This document shows, piece after piece, positions 1-10,990 of a DNA stretch of 64,000 nt (positions within the stretch are counted from its first letter, which is position 1; each line of letters starts with the position of its first letter). The notes beneath the pieces are model-generated. The model had not been told where the DNA came from and did not search any database. It saw only the letters and a list, made by a program, of their open reading frames with translations. The DNA is taken from contig OZ025258.1 in assembly GCA_964019135.1 (NCBI GenBank), forward strand, positions 14,601,771 to 14,665,770. The letters are read 5' to 3'. The translations under genes and the position numbers were made by a program. This DNA comes from Arenicola marina (lineage: Eukaryota > Annelida > Polychaeta > Arenicolidae).

Positions 1-700
1 GGCGGTGACGGGGTATAGGGGATAGGGGTAGAGGGGCGGCGGAGGGAATAGGAGTAATGGAAGGGGCTAGGGAGTGAGGGGGGCGACGAGGTATAGGGGT
101 ATAGGAGGGGAAGGGGGGCGGAGGGTGGAAGAAGAGTAAGGGAGGAGACTAGGGAGTGGGGGGTGAGGGGTAGGGCTCCTAGGGAAGGAGACGGGGGGAG
201 GGATGGCAGTAAGGGATTAGATTGGGGGAGGACGCATGGGGTGGGGCAGTGACGGGGAATACATATAGGGATAAGGTAGGAGACGGGGTGTGGTGGGGGG
301 GGGGGATCCGAGTGGGGCGGGTGAGGGTTATCGGACCCAGGCTGGAGGGGGTGATAGGGCCAGAGCGGCCTGGGGAAGCACGAGCCGATACAAAGGAAGC
401 GGCGCCCCGAGACGGTGTGCCCGCGTAACGAAGGGCGCCCCCAAGTGGCTCCCCAGGGAACTATACCGGGAGGCCGGGTCGAGGGCGAAGACACGTGACC
501 TCTTTTCGCGGCGGGCGAGACGAGTCTCGCGAAGGCGGGGATGGGGGGGGGGGGCACACTTATGGAAACACGTGGCCGTAGGCAAGGGGTGGGTGGGTGG
601 GGGGGGGGACTATCAACAGGAGAGTGACACGTTCGCCGGACACTCCAGCCAAGCTGACTATAGAACGAATAGCCAGGGGTGAGTGGTCATATGGGTAAAA
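1..700. other. Intron 4 (TMEM132), G-rich plus strand
   Basis: Purine-dominated sequence made of irregular agggg/tagggg motifs, with G runs of 9 at 297-305 and about 608. Short open frames here are Gly/Arg-rich by-products of composition. No further TMEM132 exon is seen on the minus strand. Confidence 0.6.
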
Positions 701-1370
701 AGGCAAAGACAAACATTGCCATCGATAATATAATTATGCAATAACTCCGATGTCACGCCACCTGTGGCCACTTTGGCAACGTTGTTACGAACAATATTAA
801 TTATTAATTCGGCAGGAAGACCTACTAGTCACAGTGCTAGTTCCTTTACTAACGTCTGAACCTTGACCTCTCCCTCGTGAGCGATACGAGGCGTAAGGCA
901 CGAAACATGACCAATAAACTCCTTCCCATGTGCCCGCTTGCGGCACAAAACCAACCCTCAATGGCTTTCATCGCCCTTGGAGATTGACATTGACCATGGT
1001 CAGGGGCAGTAGACTCCCTTTAAATCTATTAGCCACTCAACATCGCCGATCCCTCTTCCCAACAGAATTGATAAACAATATGATTTGGTTTTATATCATA
1101 TAAAATACAAATATTCACTCTCTTTCAAATGCATTAAAGTCACCCGTCACCACCGAAACCTCTTCTCAACAGAACCTTTAACTATGGCAGTTCGTCGAGA
1201 AACGAAATGAATCTCAAAATAAAGATTCATTTAGAGGTATTATATCAGAAGCTTTAACAAATATATATATATGTTTAATACATTATCGTCGAATGTATGC
1301 ATTTTTATTTGAACCAATAAATTATTAAAAAAATAAAAATATATATATATATATTTAAAATAATATAAAA
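701..1370. other. Intron 4 (TMEM132), unique AT-rich stretch
   Basis: No coding potential and no recognised repeat except AT microsatellites at 1260-1271 and 1338-1355. This is the first part of the intron following exon 4 in gene sense. Confidence 0.5.
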
Positions 1371-1371
1371 T

Positions 1372-1420
1372 ATGACCTCGACCCCCGCCCTTTGACCTTG
1401 ACCCTCCCTGACCTTGCGCC
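1372..1420 (-). promoter_or_regulatory. Cluster of AGGTCA-type half-sites just inside intron 4
   Basis: On the minus strand, within 60 bases after the exon 4 donor, AGGTCA-like hexamers occur four times, two as TCAAGGTCA/GGGTCAAGG arrangements. Such half-sites are bound by nuclear receptors. Function is inference; it may only be a short degenerate repeat. Confidence 0.25.
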
Positions 1421-1430
1421 AGACACTGAC

Positions 1431-1626
1431 CTTGATGACCGGGACGATGGCGTGCGTGTTGTCCTGCTGGATGTCCACCCTGGCCACGACCCTGTTCTCG
1501 ATGGGCCCGTAGCGCTCATGGTGCTGCGAGTTGCGTTCGTACTCCAGAGTGAGGCTGAGGCGGCCGCGGTCGTCCCCCGACGCCCCGTCCTCCACCTCGA
1601 ACACGAAACTGAACACGTGCTGCACC
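1431..1626 (-). CDS. tmem132: TMEM132-family protein, coding exon 4
   Basis: A 196-bp exon between acceptor gttgcag (ending 1627) and donor GTCAGT (1430-1425). Its first G completes the CG from exon 3 to Arg, then 65 codons run to Lys in phase 0. The peptide opens VQHVFSFVFEVEDG, continues with a strand reading LSLTLEY and ends VDIQQDNTHAIVPVIK. This corresponds to the family block with a W/L-x-V-x-Y strand followed by an I/V-x-Q-x-D...I-V-P-L motif. The intron separating it from exon 3 is 38.4 kb and contains the scaffold gap, so order relies on the assembly, but strand, phase and domain order all agree. The next exon, expected to resume in phase 0, is not in the window. The acceptor lies inside a tandem duplication. 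Confidence 0.88.
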
Positions 1627-2080
1627 CTGCAACGATAACAAGGGAGGGAATCTATCAAAATAATGTACTTCATCAATTTGCTATTAATCGTTAATCAAGC
1701 GTTTTTGCATGAAGCTGGAGGCGCCTCACCCTGCAACAACAAGGGAGGGAAACTATGAAATAATGTACTTCATCAATTTGCTATTTTTAATCAAGCGTTT
1801 TTGCATGAAGCTGAAGACGCCGCACCCTGCAATGATAACCAAGGGAGGAACAATCTAGACAATGATGCGTTCGCATAATCCAGTATTAAGTATGGGTCTT
1901 GTATCATGCATACTGCAACCTTCACTCACAACCGAATTGGGTGGGAGTGGGGAGGCTATTAAATAATCTATTTAATATATTAACTTGATATTTAAGACTG
2001 TGATTATGAAACGTTTTTAATCAAATGTTTTGCACGAAGCTGAAAGCGTCATACAACTTACAATGACAACGAGAGGGGCG
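1627..2080 (-). repeat. Tandem ~100-bp repeat carrying the exon 4 splice acceptor
   Basis: The block containing the real acceptor (caccctgc at 1623-1630) recurs at 1727-1734 and 1823-1830, periods 104 and 96 bp. Each copy has a minus-strand ttgcag followed by GGTG, then a sequence resembling the first bases of exon 4 (TTCAGCTTC against TTCAGTTTC). A fourth, decayed copy is at about 2036-2080. Copies share the blocks at 1660-1720 and 1762-1820. The upstream copies are decoy-like acceptors and would shift or end the frame if used. Confidence 0.8.
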
Positions 2081-2214
2081 AAATCCATACATGCAGTACT
2101 TAAGCAGTTCAGATTTAAGTGTTTTATAGTTTTGTATCAGATATTTTTCGCATGAGAAACACTCTGGCAAATGAAAAGAACTATATGGTACGAAAATAGG
2201 CGTAAACATAAAGA

Positions 2215-2292
2215 TGACGCTACCGGGGAATCGAACCCAGGACCGCCGGTATCAACAGCATGTATGTGTAGTGCACGGTATTGGCGCCAAGG
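2215..2292 (-). repeat. tRNA-like SINE fragment
   Basis: The minus strand has a perfect B-box (GGTTCGATTCC) preceded by a ccggcggtcctgg segment like that of the second SINE head at 10890 and 3880. No clean cloverleaf can be drawn, so it is taken as a retroposon relic and not a tRNA gene. Confidence 0.4.
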
Positions 2293-2394
2293 TTGCGACC
2301 TTGACCTGATTCCGGGATTTTACTCAGCGGACACAAATAAGGTCTGACGATGAAAAAGGGAAATACGTCTCTAAACATTGACTTTGACAAGCAA

Positions 2395-3240
2395 GGAGCG
2401 AGGGGGAAAGGTCAGGCAGGGGTGGGTGGGTAGCTGGGGAGGAGGATGATAGGAGTGGGGGGGGGGGGAGGAGACGCAGTGGGGTGGGGTGGGGTGAGTT
2501 GGGGGGGGGGGGTGGATTATTTGTATTTGGAAACAAAATGCATGGGAGGCATTACACCCGAGGTTAGGTTCGGGCTTTGGGTGGTGGTGGTGGTGGGGGA
2601 TAGAGGCGCTGTTTCGGGCTATTGGGATGAGGACTGAGGTAGGGGGTAGGGGGGGGGAGGGGCGTGGCAATGGCCGTTGGCGATGTGGACATCACCTCGG
2701 CTGTCGGTTTGTGTGTGTTGCGAATATCTGTGAATGTCAACATGACAGCCAGCAGGAGATAATGGCTGCAATTGGTAGATGTGGGAAGCGACCAGCAACA
2801 AAGAGCAACGGGTACCAACGGGCGGCGGAGGTTACCCTCCCCCGGCACCCCTCCTCCCCTCCCGCCCCCGGCTCCCTCCTCCCTCCTCCTCGCCCAATCT
2901 CCTCCCTTCCCTTCCCTCAACTGCCCACTCGCCCCAATTTCCATCCCGCCCCACCCGACCCGACCCCATCCTCTAACCCCCCTCGCCTTATCTCCCATCG
3001 CTATCTCCTCTCCTCACCCTCTTCTTCTATACCCCCCCCTCACTACCACCACCACCACCGCACCCCCCATCCCGTCACCCCTCTACACCCCCCCCCTACT
3101 AACCTCCCCTTTCTCCGTGTCCATTTCCTCACATATCTACACAATTTCATCAGGCCAATTCTTCACGCTCGTTTCATCACCCCACGCCCCGGAATCTCTC
3201 ACCCCATTGTTCATCGAGTCCGGAGGACCATCCCTCCCTC
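2395..3240. other. G-rich to C-rich strand-switch region in intron 3
   Basis: 2395-2680 is G-rich on the plus strand (runs of 9-10 G, and gtggtggtggtgg at about 2580). After about 140 ordinary bases, 2830-3120 is C-rich (ccaccaccaccaccg at about 3047). The two arms are loosely complementary. Long open frames across it are Pro/Ser-rich artefacts. Confidence 0.6.
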
Positions 3241-3780
3241 TTATTGCTGGCTAACCGGCTCTCTGTGTGTCTATGTGTCTGTGGCAAGCAAGCAAGCAGG
3301 CAGGCCAGCTCATCACTCGCTACAGGTAACATTCGTGGCCGTCGGGGCCGACATCAAAGGCCTTGATTGCTGCGTCAATACATATACACGTATGTACCTG
3401 TCGCTGGCCAGCCTGTCGACCGACCCACTGAGTGACTACCTGACTGGCGGCTGTACCGATTACCTGGAAGGCAGGCTGGCCGGGAAACCTACCACACACA
3501 CACACACACACACACACTGGCACACATCCTACGGCCGACATTGCGCCAACGCCGCGCCCTCTGGCGACCAGCGGGTAAAGCTCTGTTTACATACAGGCGG
3601 TGGGTACTTCCGGTCACCTGTGCAGAAGCCCTGGGGTGACCTTGACGCCATTAAGGGGCAATGTAACATGGCCGCTGAGACTGCCGGCAGTACATATGCT
3701 GGAGTCGGCTGATTGGACAATTATGACCTCTCATAACGGTCATATCGCGAAATTGAAACCGTGTCCATGGTACAGAGGAG
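3241..3780. other. Intron 3, mixed sequence with a CA microsatellite
   Basis: Holds (AC)n at about 3493-3516 and a gcaagcaagcaggcaggc tract at 3283-3302. Otherwise single-copy-looking, non-coding. Confidence 0.5.
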
Positions 3781-3794
3781 CAATGCCTTCGAGA

Positions 3795-3965
3795 ATACCC
3801 CCCCCCCCTCCCACTCTTTGCGAAGAAATACATATGATCTTTCCCCTATGCTCAAACAGATATTTTCCACAATTGAGATTCGAACCACGCACCTGCCGCT
3901 TGAGCTGGCCAAGTAGGGCGCCGTTGACAACATCTGAACACGCCACCTACTGGGCCACGTCAACA
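3795..3965 (-). repeat. tRNA-derived SINE, head type 2
   Basis: Read on the minus strand: an A-box-like TGGCCCAGTAGGTGGCG, a B-box GGTTCGAATCTC, then a body ending with TTCTTCGCAAAGAGTGGGAG, which is the central block of the main SINE family in this window. Body truncated at a poly-C run (3799-3809). Confidence 0.7.
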
Positions 3966-4352
3966 TAATTACGAAGATGGTTTTGGTTTTGTTCGGCTAT
4001 TTCATCCCAGAGTATACATCTTAAAGCAGATGCAATGAATATTTGAGTTTTAATTTTCTCCCATAGGAGTACCTCTCACACGGAAGAGAACTGAATGACA
4101 AAAACAATTGAATCGATCAAATTAATACAGATTCGTACACGTTCAATTCCCCTGCAAGGCAGATCGTGTACTGACCGATATCGCTCGCTATTTCTCCTTC
4201 CAATGTGTGTATATATCAGACAGGAAGTCGCAAGCATCGACTGCGCCAGTCAACATATGCAAATGCGCATGTACATGTATATAATATATGTAAATATATA
4301 AATATATATGTATCTCGTTGCGACGGGAGTCTTTGAAGTCTAGAAGCCTATC

Positions 4353-4383
<31 letters not shown>

Positions 4384-5262
4384 CAGGACATCGTCACCAT
4401 GCCAACACGGGACGACATAACAACCCATAAAGTAGGCTAAAGATGCGAAAAAGAACATGTTAGCTGAACATTATGGGTTGATGTATATGCCATGGGGCTC
4501 CGGCAAGGTTTACCGCCGATGTCACGCGAGGTAAAAGCCTTTGTCTTGTCGTTTTCTCTCTCACAGGAGAGGCTTTTTCTGTCTGCATCTTCGTTGGTGG
4601 TGGGTTCAAACTAAACCTGCTACACTACGAGCCAACCGCTGGTCGCGCACGGCTTGTGTATTAATCAGGTAGGTTGGGCCTGTCTTTGAAGTCTTTGCAA
4701 TGATAAAACTAATCCTTAGATGTCGTTTTTCGCGGGGTGTTTTTTTTTTGCCCGGTTGCTCAGCCTTCTGATGTCCCATCCATAATTCTCGAGAGGAAGT
4801 TAAAAAAACACAAAAAAACACAGGGTGATCAACCATCGAGGGGCGTGCCGCGTCACGCAGCGGGATATTCCTCCGCCAGCGTCGTCGAAAAGCCCCCCAA
4901 AAAGAGTCCGCGAGAAATGCTTTCGTATCCCTCAGTGTGACGAGGTCTGGATTTTCGCATCATATAAATAATTGAGAATACCAATTAGAGACGCTCCGAC
5001 TCATGGTCCGGATCTGCCTTCGGGATCTGCGATGTAGATCCAGATCAATGAGGGGGTGGGTGGGGGTGGTTTTTGGGGGTGGTAGGGTAGTTGCATGAAG
5101 GAGAGATAGGGAAGGGGGGTATACAAACTATGACAGGCGGGACAGATTCGATGGATAATGAGTTCTGACCACGTCATCAGATGCTTGATGTAAAGGCCAA
5201 TCACGAGGCCGAGGCCGTATAATTCTACGGAGCAAGGTGTATCTAAGTTTATCTTCGGAAGG
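3966..5262. other. Intron 3, AT-richer stretch
   Basis: Contains ATAT microsatellites at 4280-4315 and 4350-4380 and G-rich bases at 5048-5125. A tRNA-like ggtgggttcaaac occurs at 4598 but without a partner A-box. No exon recognised. Confidence 0.45.
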
Positions 5263-5445
5263 AAACGGTTCGCGCCCCGCTGTGGTCATGTCTGTGTAGA
5301 CGCAGGATACAGATCCCATGTCCTTCTTCGCAAAGAGTAGGGGGTTACCCTGGGGGACATGGATCCACTCTCTCTTCCTTCCCCCTTTGACGCGATATGA
5401 CCAGAATTGGTTAAATTGTCCCGAATGTACAACCAACCAATTATC
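5263..5445 (+). repeat. tRNA-derived SINE, 5'-truncated
   Basis: Starts at the B-box (GGTTCGCGCCCC), runs through catgtctgtgt, the block gatcccatgtccttcttcgc, the hairpin-prone gggggttaccctgggggacatgg, cccttTGACGCGATATGACC, and ends aatgtacaaccaaccaatta. Opposite orientation to the host gene. Confidence 0.85.
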
Positions 5446-5760
5446 CTGCCATACCGTTGGGCAATAACATAGAAATGGCAAACCCCCCCAAACTGAAATG
5501 CATACCTCACTTCTGCATCATTTCAGATGCCTACGTCATGTATGCACATTCACGAATTTTTTCGTGTCGCGAAAACATCACATGTCCCTAGATATAACAG
5601 TTATTAATTTCTTTGACAACGTCCCTTCCAGACTACAGGGTTATTCATGTTATTCATTTCCAAATGCACCAATCAAGTCGAATAATATTTATACCCTTTC
5701 AGTTATTATCAGAACAGCCACTAATCAATATTAAGAATTGCATCGCCTGCGGGACTGCGA
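5446..5760. other. Intron 3, unremarkable AT-rich stretch
   Basis: No repeat, domain or motif recognised. Confidence 0.4.
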
Positions 5761-6300
5761 TTGTGCCATAGGGAGGGGCCAAGCCGGGTCCAGGGTTCCA
5801 TGGTCCCAGGGCCCCAGGGTCCCAGGTTCGGGTCATCGGTCAGCCTTCCATATCTCGGGTGGGGGGTGAGGGGGACGGGGGGGTGGGGGGAGACGTCTCA
5901 TGGTCTCGCGGGAGGATTGGGAACCTCAGAGGTGGCGATTTACGACGGAATTAAGGGGGTGGGCGGGTCACGTGACCTTTACGTCACCAAGGCAACCAAC
6001 TCTGTAGCGCGCACAGCGGATTACAAGGGATTTGGTTGGAATGGAACAATAAACAGCGGTCAGTGTCAAGGCAACGGGATGGGCAAGGGAGGGGAGGGGA
6101 GACCAATTCACTCTCCCCGTGGAGGGAGGGGGTTGGCGTGGGGAGGGGAGGGAAGCCCAATCGACTCCCCTGGGGGGGGGGGGTGGGAGAGGGGAGGGGA
6201 TGGATAGGGTGGTAGAGGGGGGGTGGTGTCCCTAAGCCAGAGAAGGGGGTGTGCGTGGGAGGGTGGAGATGGCGGGTGTGGGTTAATTATAGTATAAGTA
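5761..6300. other. G-rich island with E-box palindrome and X-box
   Basis: Opens with gggtccagggttccatggtcccagggccccagggtccc-type short repeats (5785-5830) and continues with poly-G runs up to 6230. GGTCACGTGACC (a 12-bp palindrome) is at about 5966-5977 and the RFX-like GTCACCAAGGCAAC at 5983-5996. Imperfect ~55-bp repetition of a ggggaggg...caat-c-actcccc unit lies at 6085-6190. Confidence 0.5.
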
Positions 6301-6680
6301 AGCATATACGGATATCCTTGAAAAGTAGATACTCAAACATGCATCAAACATGCCCTAATCGAAACGGGAATCGAAAGAAACGTTAACAGAAAGAATCAGA
6401 TTTCTCACCAGCCACGTTCCCTCATTGAGCAGGACTTTGTGGGGGGGGGGGGAGTCAACAGTCACGTGATATCTGTGGGGACCCCAGCTTAACCAAGACG
6501 CCATCAAGGATACTCAAACCGCGGCCGAGTTTTTGTTTATATATTGCAGCGATGGTGCAAACATCATTAACAATAATAGCCGTTCGTTTGCCCTTTGGCT
6601 CGGGAAGCGGCCATTCGGTCAGCAATAAATGTCAGCTGATGCTTCGCTAGTAACAAGACGGGCTGCCGGCCTCCGCCTGT
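6301..6680. other. Intron 3, no feature
   Basis: Mixed sequence with one poly-G run at 6440-6451; nothing else seen. Confidence 0.4.
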
Positions 6681-7015
6681 GCCATAGCATCAAGGCGGGG
6701 TGGGGGGGGGGGGGAGAGGGAGGGATGGGGAGAGGGAGGCGAGAGGCGGCGCTGACTCGGGGTGTTGCTGCGGGGGGAGGGGGGGGTGTGTCCCATCTCC
6801 ACCAAAGGTCGAGCTGGTAATATAGACCAATGATATTCATTATATCATGGGGGGCCGGAGCGAGGGGGTGGGGGGAAGCACGGGTGGGTGGGTGCGTGAG
6901 GTGGGGGGGGGGGGAAGAACGGGCGGGTGGGGGAGTGATGGGAGTGGGGAGAGCACGGGTGGGTGGGGGCGTGACGGTGGCGCCGGGCCGGGGGGGGGGG
7001 CGGTTGGCAAGTCTA
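6681..7015. repeat. G-rich imperfect repeat island
   Basis: Poly-G runs at 6698-6713 and 6902-6913, and a loosely repeated gagcacgggtgggtggg block at about 6876 and 6952. Candidate G-quadruplex sequence on the plus strand. Confidence 0.55.
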
Positions 7016-8400
7016 TACATCAAGAAGCCAAGAGGAAGGGGATGAAAAAAAATGGGTTTGATGTATCGCTGATGGAACGAGACGAGAAATAATAATTACT
7101 GAGGAATGAAGATTTCGGTTATTCTGGCCTGAAACCTTGTACGGCCCAGATCGACCACGGCGGTGGGCCTGAGATGGGATGTGAGTGATGTGACGTTTGT
7201 TGGGTATAGTGCCAAGGGATATCGCAGCCCCCGTATGACGGAAATATTTCCCTGAAATAATAAATAAGCTGTTTGTATCCAGATAAGGCAATGTTTTCCG
7301 GTCCCCATGGTTACTTCTGCCCCGCGGCCCTCCGTGATCCATCATACAGTTTGTTAAGCTAATGTATCAATTTCCTGGGTCCATCCCCGATCAACCATTC
7401 TAGACCAGCCAGCCAGCCTCGCGTAAAGCGCCCCCAAGCGACAACCCCTGTGAGGGAGAATGGCGCGTTCCTCGGTCGAGACGCAGACGACAACAGGGCG
7501 CTAAACAACACGAGCAGACAACATTCACGAACAAACTGGCGCGAAACAAGCAGACGACATTTACCAAAATAAAAAATGGCGGGAAAACCGAGGTCGCTGT
7601 TCCCTTTCTTCCCGGGCCCTCAGGCAGCCATCCGTTGAACAGAGCCCGCGTGCTGAGGGTAGGAATGGAACCATTAAGCCTTTCACCCTTAATCCGCCTC
7701 ATATCTAATAGCAACACTCGGCCTCAACGGTCAAATTCGATCCCCCGTAAGTGACCTCTAGCGTCGGGAGATGGACCCCGTGTCTGGGACATGATTTTGT
7801 CGCCCGGGTTACGCTAACTGGTCTCGGGTCAGTCATTCGTACGCAAATGCACGACCTACATCACATCCGTATCATTTTATTACCGCGACTACTAGAGTAG
7901 ACTCATTCTGGTAGAGTTATATATTAGCTGTGTTTAGAGCTACCGCCTTAGGTGAGCGCTGGCATGAATTCGACGCCGGAGTATTATGAAAGTGGTTTTG
8001 GAAAAGTTTATTTTTCTCCTTTCTTCAGGGTCGTTCTCCCATGTAAGGGCGAACCGTTGTTGTTTCAGCGTAACTCACGTATAACTCATGTCCAGTATTT
8101 ACTATAATAAAAACATTTCGTGGGTTCTGGACATGGAATATAGACCTATATTTTAGATATTTCTCCTCTGAGGTACCCCCGAATGGGATACCATCGAGCA
8201 GGGCCACTTCTTCAAAGAGTGACATATCTTATTGGAATGTACTCTAATGGACCGGTTGTATATGACCTACAACCAACCGAATGAATAACGCATTTTGTCT
8301 TTCTTGTTTTACTTCTTTCCTTCGAGAGAGCCTTCATAACTGCTGCAAAAGACGTTCAATGAGGGTTAGACCACAACAGAAGCAGGAAGATGCGAATGTG
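7016..8400. other. Intron 3, mixed single-copy sequence
   Basis: Contains agccagccagcc at 7408-7418 and otherwise no repeat. Short open frames do not resemble a protein family. Confidence 0.45.
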
Positions 8401-8475
8401 TGGGGGAGAGGGGGGGGGGGGCGGGGTACTATGTCTGGTCGGGGTAGCAAACGGTTATTATAGATTTCTTAACTG

Positions 8476-8491
8476 GGTTGCCCGGGCAACC
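8476..8491. promoter_or_regulatory. RFX X-box-like palindrome
   Basis: GGTTGCCCGGGCAACC is a perfect 16-bp palindrome fitting the RFX X-box (GTNRCC, 0-3 bases, RGYAAC). It lies 58 bases from the CTCF-like site. Binding is inference. Confidence 0.35.
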
Positions 8492-8548
8492 AGAGCCATT
8501 CCCCATCCTCTTCTCGCCGCTCCCATGGTAATATCGTAGCCAAATGGC

Positions 8549-8563
8549 CCACTAGATGGCGGC
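8549..8563 (+). promoter_or_regulatory. CTCF-consensus match
   Basis: CCACTAGATGGCGGC fits the bilaterian CTCF core CCASYAGRKGGCRSY at every position. It points right, toward the opposite-facing site at 11431-11445. Confidence 0.4.
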
Positions 8564-9500
8564 ACAGTTTTGTTCAATGTAGCTTCATTGAAAAATGACT
8601 GGAATAGCGCGGAGACAGCGCCATTGCTATGTGTATACATGTGGGAGGGCGGGCGAGGCGAAGGCAGCGCCATCAACCCACTACCACGGCTATCGCCAGA
8701 TGATAAGGTTTGGCGGCCTAGACACACACGGACACCAGCCGCGGAGGATGGGCAGAAAGGGCGGCGGGAGGAGGAGGGGGGGGGGGGGCAAGGTGGCGGG
8801 TCAAGGGGTATCGAACAGACATCGTTATCACCCCGGGGGAGGGGTCTCCTCACCCCCCCGCACCAGCCCCACAGCCACCCTCCGCCTCTGCGCCTCTTGT
8901 GGTTCTGGTTTCTGAGAAGCGATATGGTCCTCCGACTTGTTGGTTGGTCGCCGGGACCGGCCGGTCATCCAGATAGCATAGTCCACTTATCCTCCCCGGC
9001 CGGCCCTGGGGGTGCATCTCGACGGTGGAGGATCCATCCTCTTTCAATCCCCCCCCCCTCCCCCCTGCCCCTGTTCCCCCGCTGCATCTCACTCCCCTGG
9101 GGTCGTGAAAGTCGAATAGCCACCCCTTCTCACTACCCGGTCCCCTCAAGTTCTCTCTCTCCCACCAATACCCCACTGCCCCTCATCATTTTGAACGTAA
9201 AAAAGCCACCCCTCTCCCCTTCACCCACACCCTCTCCCCTTTGAACGTCCAAGAGCCGCTACCCTTCCCCCCTGCCCCCTCCACTCACCCATCCCCCCGT
9301 CGCTTGCTTACCCCACAAGGAGGCCACTGGCGGGCTGACCACTTCCCGTGGCCTCCAACCGGATACGTACGTTCAAAAGAAACAAGGCCGTTGTTGAAGC
9401 CAGGGAAGGGAATCACACGAACGGCTCGAGATACAAGCGAACCGAAGGTTGTCGTAACATTAACAGGGCTGGGGGTGAGACACACATCTAACACAAGGGA
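8564..9500. other. Intron 3, G-rich then C-rich
   Basis: G-rich to about 8800 (poly-G 8778-8789), then C-rich from about 8850 to 9310. The 224-residue open frame here is Pro/Ser-rich and not a gene. Confidence 0.45.
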
Positions 9501-9504
9501 GAGG

Positions 9505-9545
9505 GTGGTGGTGGTGGTGGTGGTGGTGGTGGTGGTGGTGGTGGC
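9505..9545 (+). repeat. (GGT)n microsatellite
   Basis: About 13 uninterrupted GGT/GTG triplets. Confidence 0.95.
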
Positions 9546-10420
9546 GACAATACACCCCGCCCGCAGCCCCTCACCTAATCCCAACTTGACCCCAATCGAC
9601 CGGCACCGTCGGCATTATACATATCACTCCCATTTTCCTCCCCAGGCGGCGACACTGAAGCGATCAGCTTACCCCAAAGTGCGTACGAAGTGAATCTATA
9701 TACGCTAATTTTAAATATGTTTATCAGGTGATTTTCAAAATGTCTTTTAAGAAATGAACTAGACGTGTTGGTTTAACTTGTTAGTTCCCGCAATGTATGC
9801 CTTATCATAAATTATCTGTGTTGTTCCGAGAACGTAATACACAACAAAGTCGAACATTGCACCACGCGACGCAACAGATGACAAGAAAATGTAATTAGCA
9901 ACGCCATTTCACTTGCTAACCAGACATTAGCATTCATGGTAACAAGGTAACAAAATTCTACAAAAATAAATGAACAATATATTTCAGGATACAAATTGCT
10001 CTATGAACAGCTTAGTATTAGTATTTATGCGATAAGGGGGAAAAAAAAATCTCGGGGGATAAACTGCGGCAAGAACAGCTTCAAGCAAGGAGTTTGCCAA
10101 CAGTCCTACAGAGATATGCGGTGAAGTCCCTCCCCGCGTAGTAAACGGGGAGATAACAGAAGGACAGTGGTGGGTTAAAAACAAACGAAGTTTTTCTAAG
10201 TAAAACACCACTAGCAGACAAGGGGAATTATTCACAGAGATAAGATCCCACGGAGGCTGGAGAGGTTGATGTGTGCATAGGTATTACATCCCAAACCCTC
10301 CAGCCCGGATCCATGAGCAGTCTGTAGGCGCCGCCATGGATTCCAAGTGTGCGTCTTGGCTTTGAAGCGGTATCGTCTGTCTACCAGAGCCATTTATTGA
10401 AATAACGCGGTCTGTGAATG
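9546..10420. other. Intron 3, no feature
   Basis: Ordinary sequence becoming AT-rich after 9680; nothing recognised. ccatgccatgccatgg at 10421-10436 leads into the next array. Confidence 0.4.
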
Positions 10421-10436
10421 CCATGCCATGCCATGG

Positions 10437-10858
10437 CCATCGGTATTTAGGGTGAAATCATTGGAAGTTATGTCTCAGTCAATGGTATTCATGCTGAGGT
10501 CATTGGAAGTTATGCCACAGTCATTGGTTTTCATACTGAAATCATTGGAAGTTATGTCTCAGCCATTGGTATTCAGGGTGAAATCAGTGGAAGTTATGTC
10601 TCAGTCATTGGTATTCAGACTGAAGTCATTGGAAGTTATGTCTCAGCCATCGGTATTTAGGGTGAAATCAGTGGAAGTTATGTCTCAGTCATTGGTATTC
10701 AGACTGAAGTCATTGGAAGTTATGTCTCAGCCATCGGTATTTAGGGTGAAATCATTGGAAGTTATGTCTCAGTCATTGGAAGTTATGGTTCAGCCAATGG
10801 TATTCATGCTGAGGTCATTGGAAGTTATGTCTCAGCCATTAGTATTCAGGCTGAAGTT
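10437..10858 (+). repeat. 42-bp minisatellite, about 10 copies
   Basis: Units of the form tcattggaagttatgtctcag followed by a variable cc/tc-at-ggtatt-agg-tgaa part. Variants alternate (agccatcggtatttagggtg, agtcattggtattcagactg), giving an 84-bp two-unit order around 10560-10740. Because 42 is divisible by 3, one frame stays open through the array (repeating LKSLEVMSQ); the high identity and lack of splice context argue against a protein. Confidence 0.9.
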
Positions 10859-10990
10859 CTGCCGGACCAGCATGAGATATTGACCCTGATGGGGTTCGAA
10901 CCACCCACCGGCCGCTTGGGCTGACCTCCCCGAGCACATTCGACAACAGCCAAACACGCTATAAACTTGGCCACGAGGTGACAGCCTAGC
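10859..10990 (-). repeat. tRNA-derived SINE head, type 2
   Basis: The minus strand has an A-box-like TGGCCAAGTTTATAGCGTG and a perfect B-box GGTTCGAACCCC, with agcccaagcggccggtgggtg between. Same head type as at 3795-3965. Body is cut off by the adjoining minisatellite. Confidence 0.65.

Noticed and set aside
2215-2292. tRNA gene
   Set aside because: Perfect B-box but no acceptor stem pairing or clean A-box; fits a SINE relic.
2627-3712. 361-codon plus-strand open frame
   Set aside because: Runs through pyrimidine-rich DNA, is Pro/Ser/His-rich, has no domain and no splice or codon support; it lies in a TMEM132 intron.
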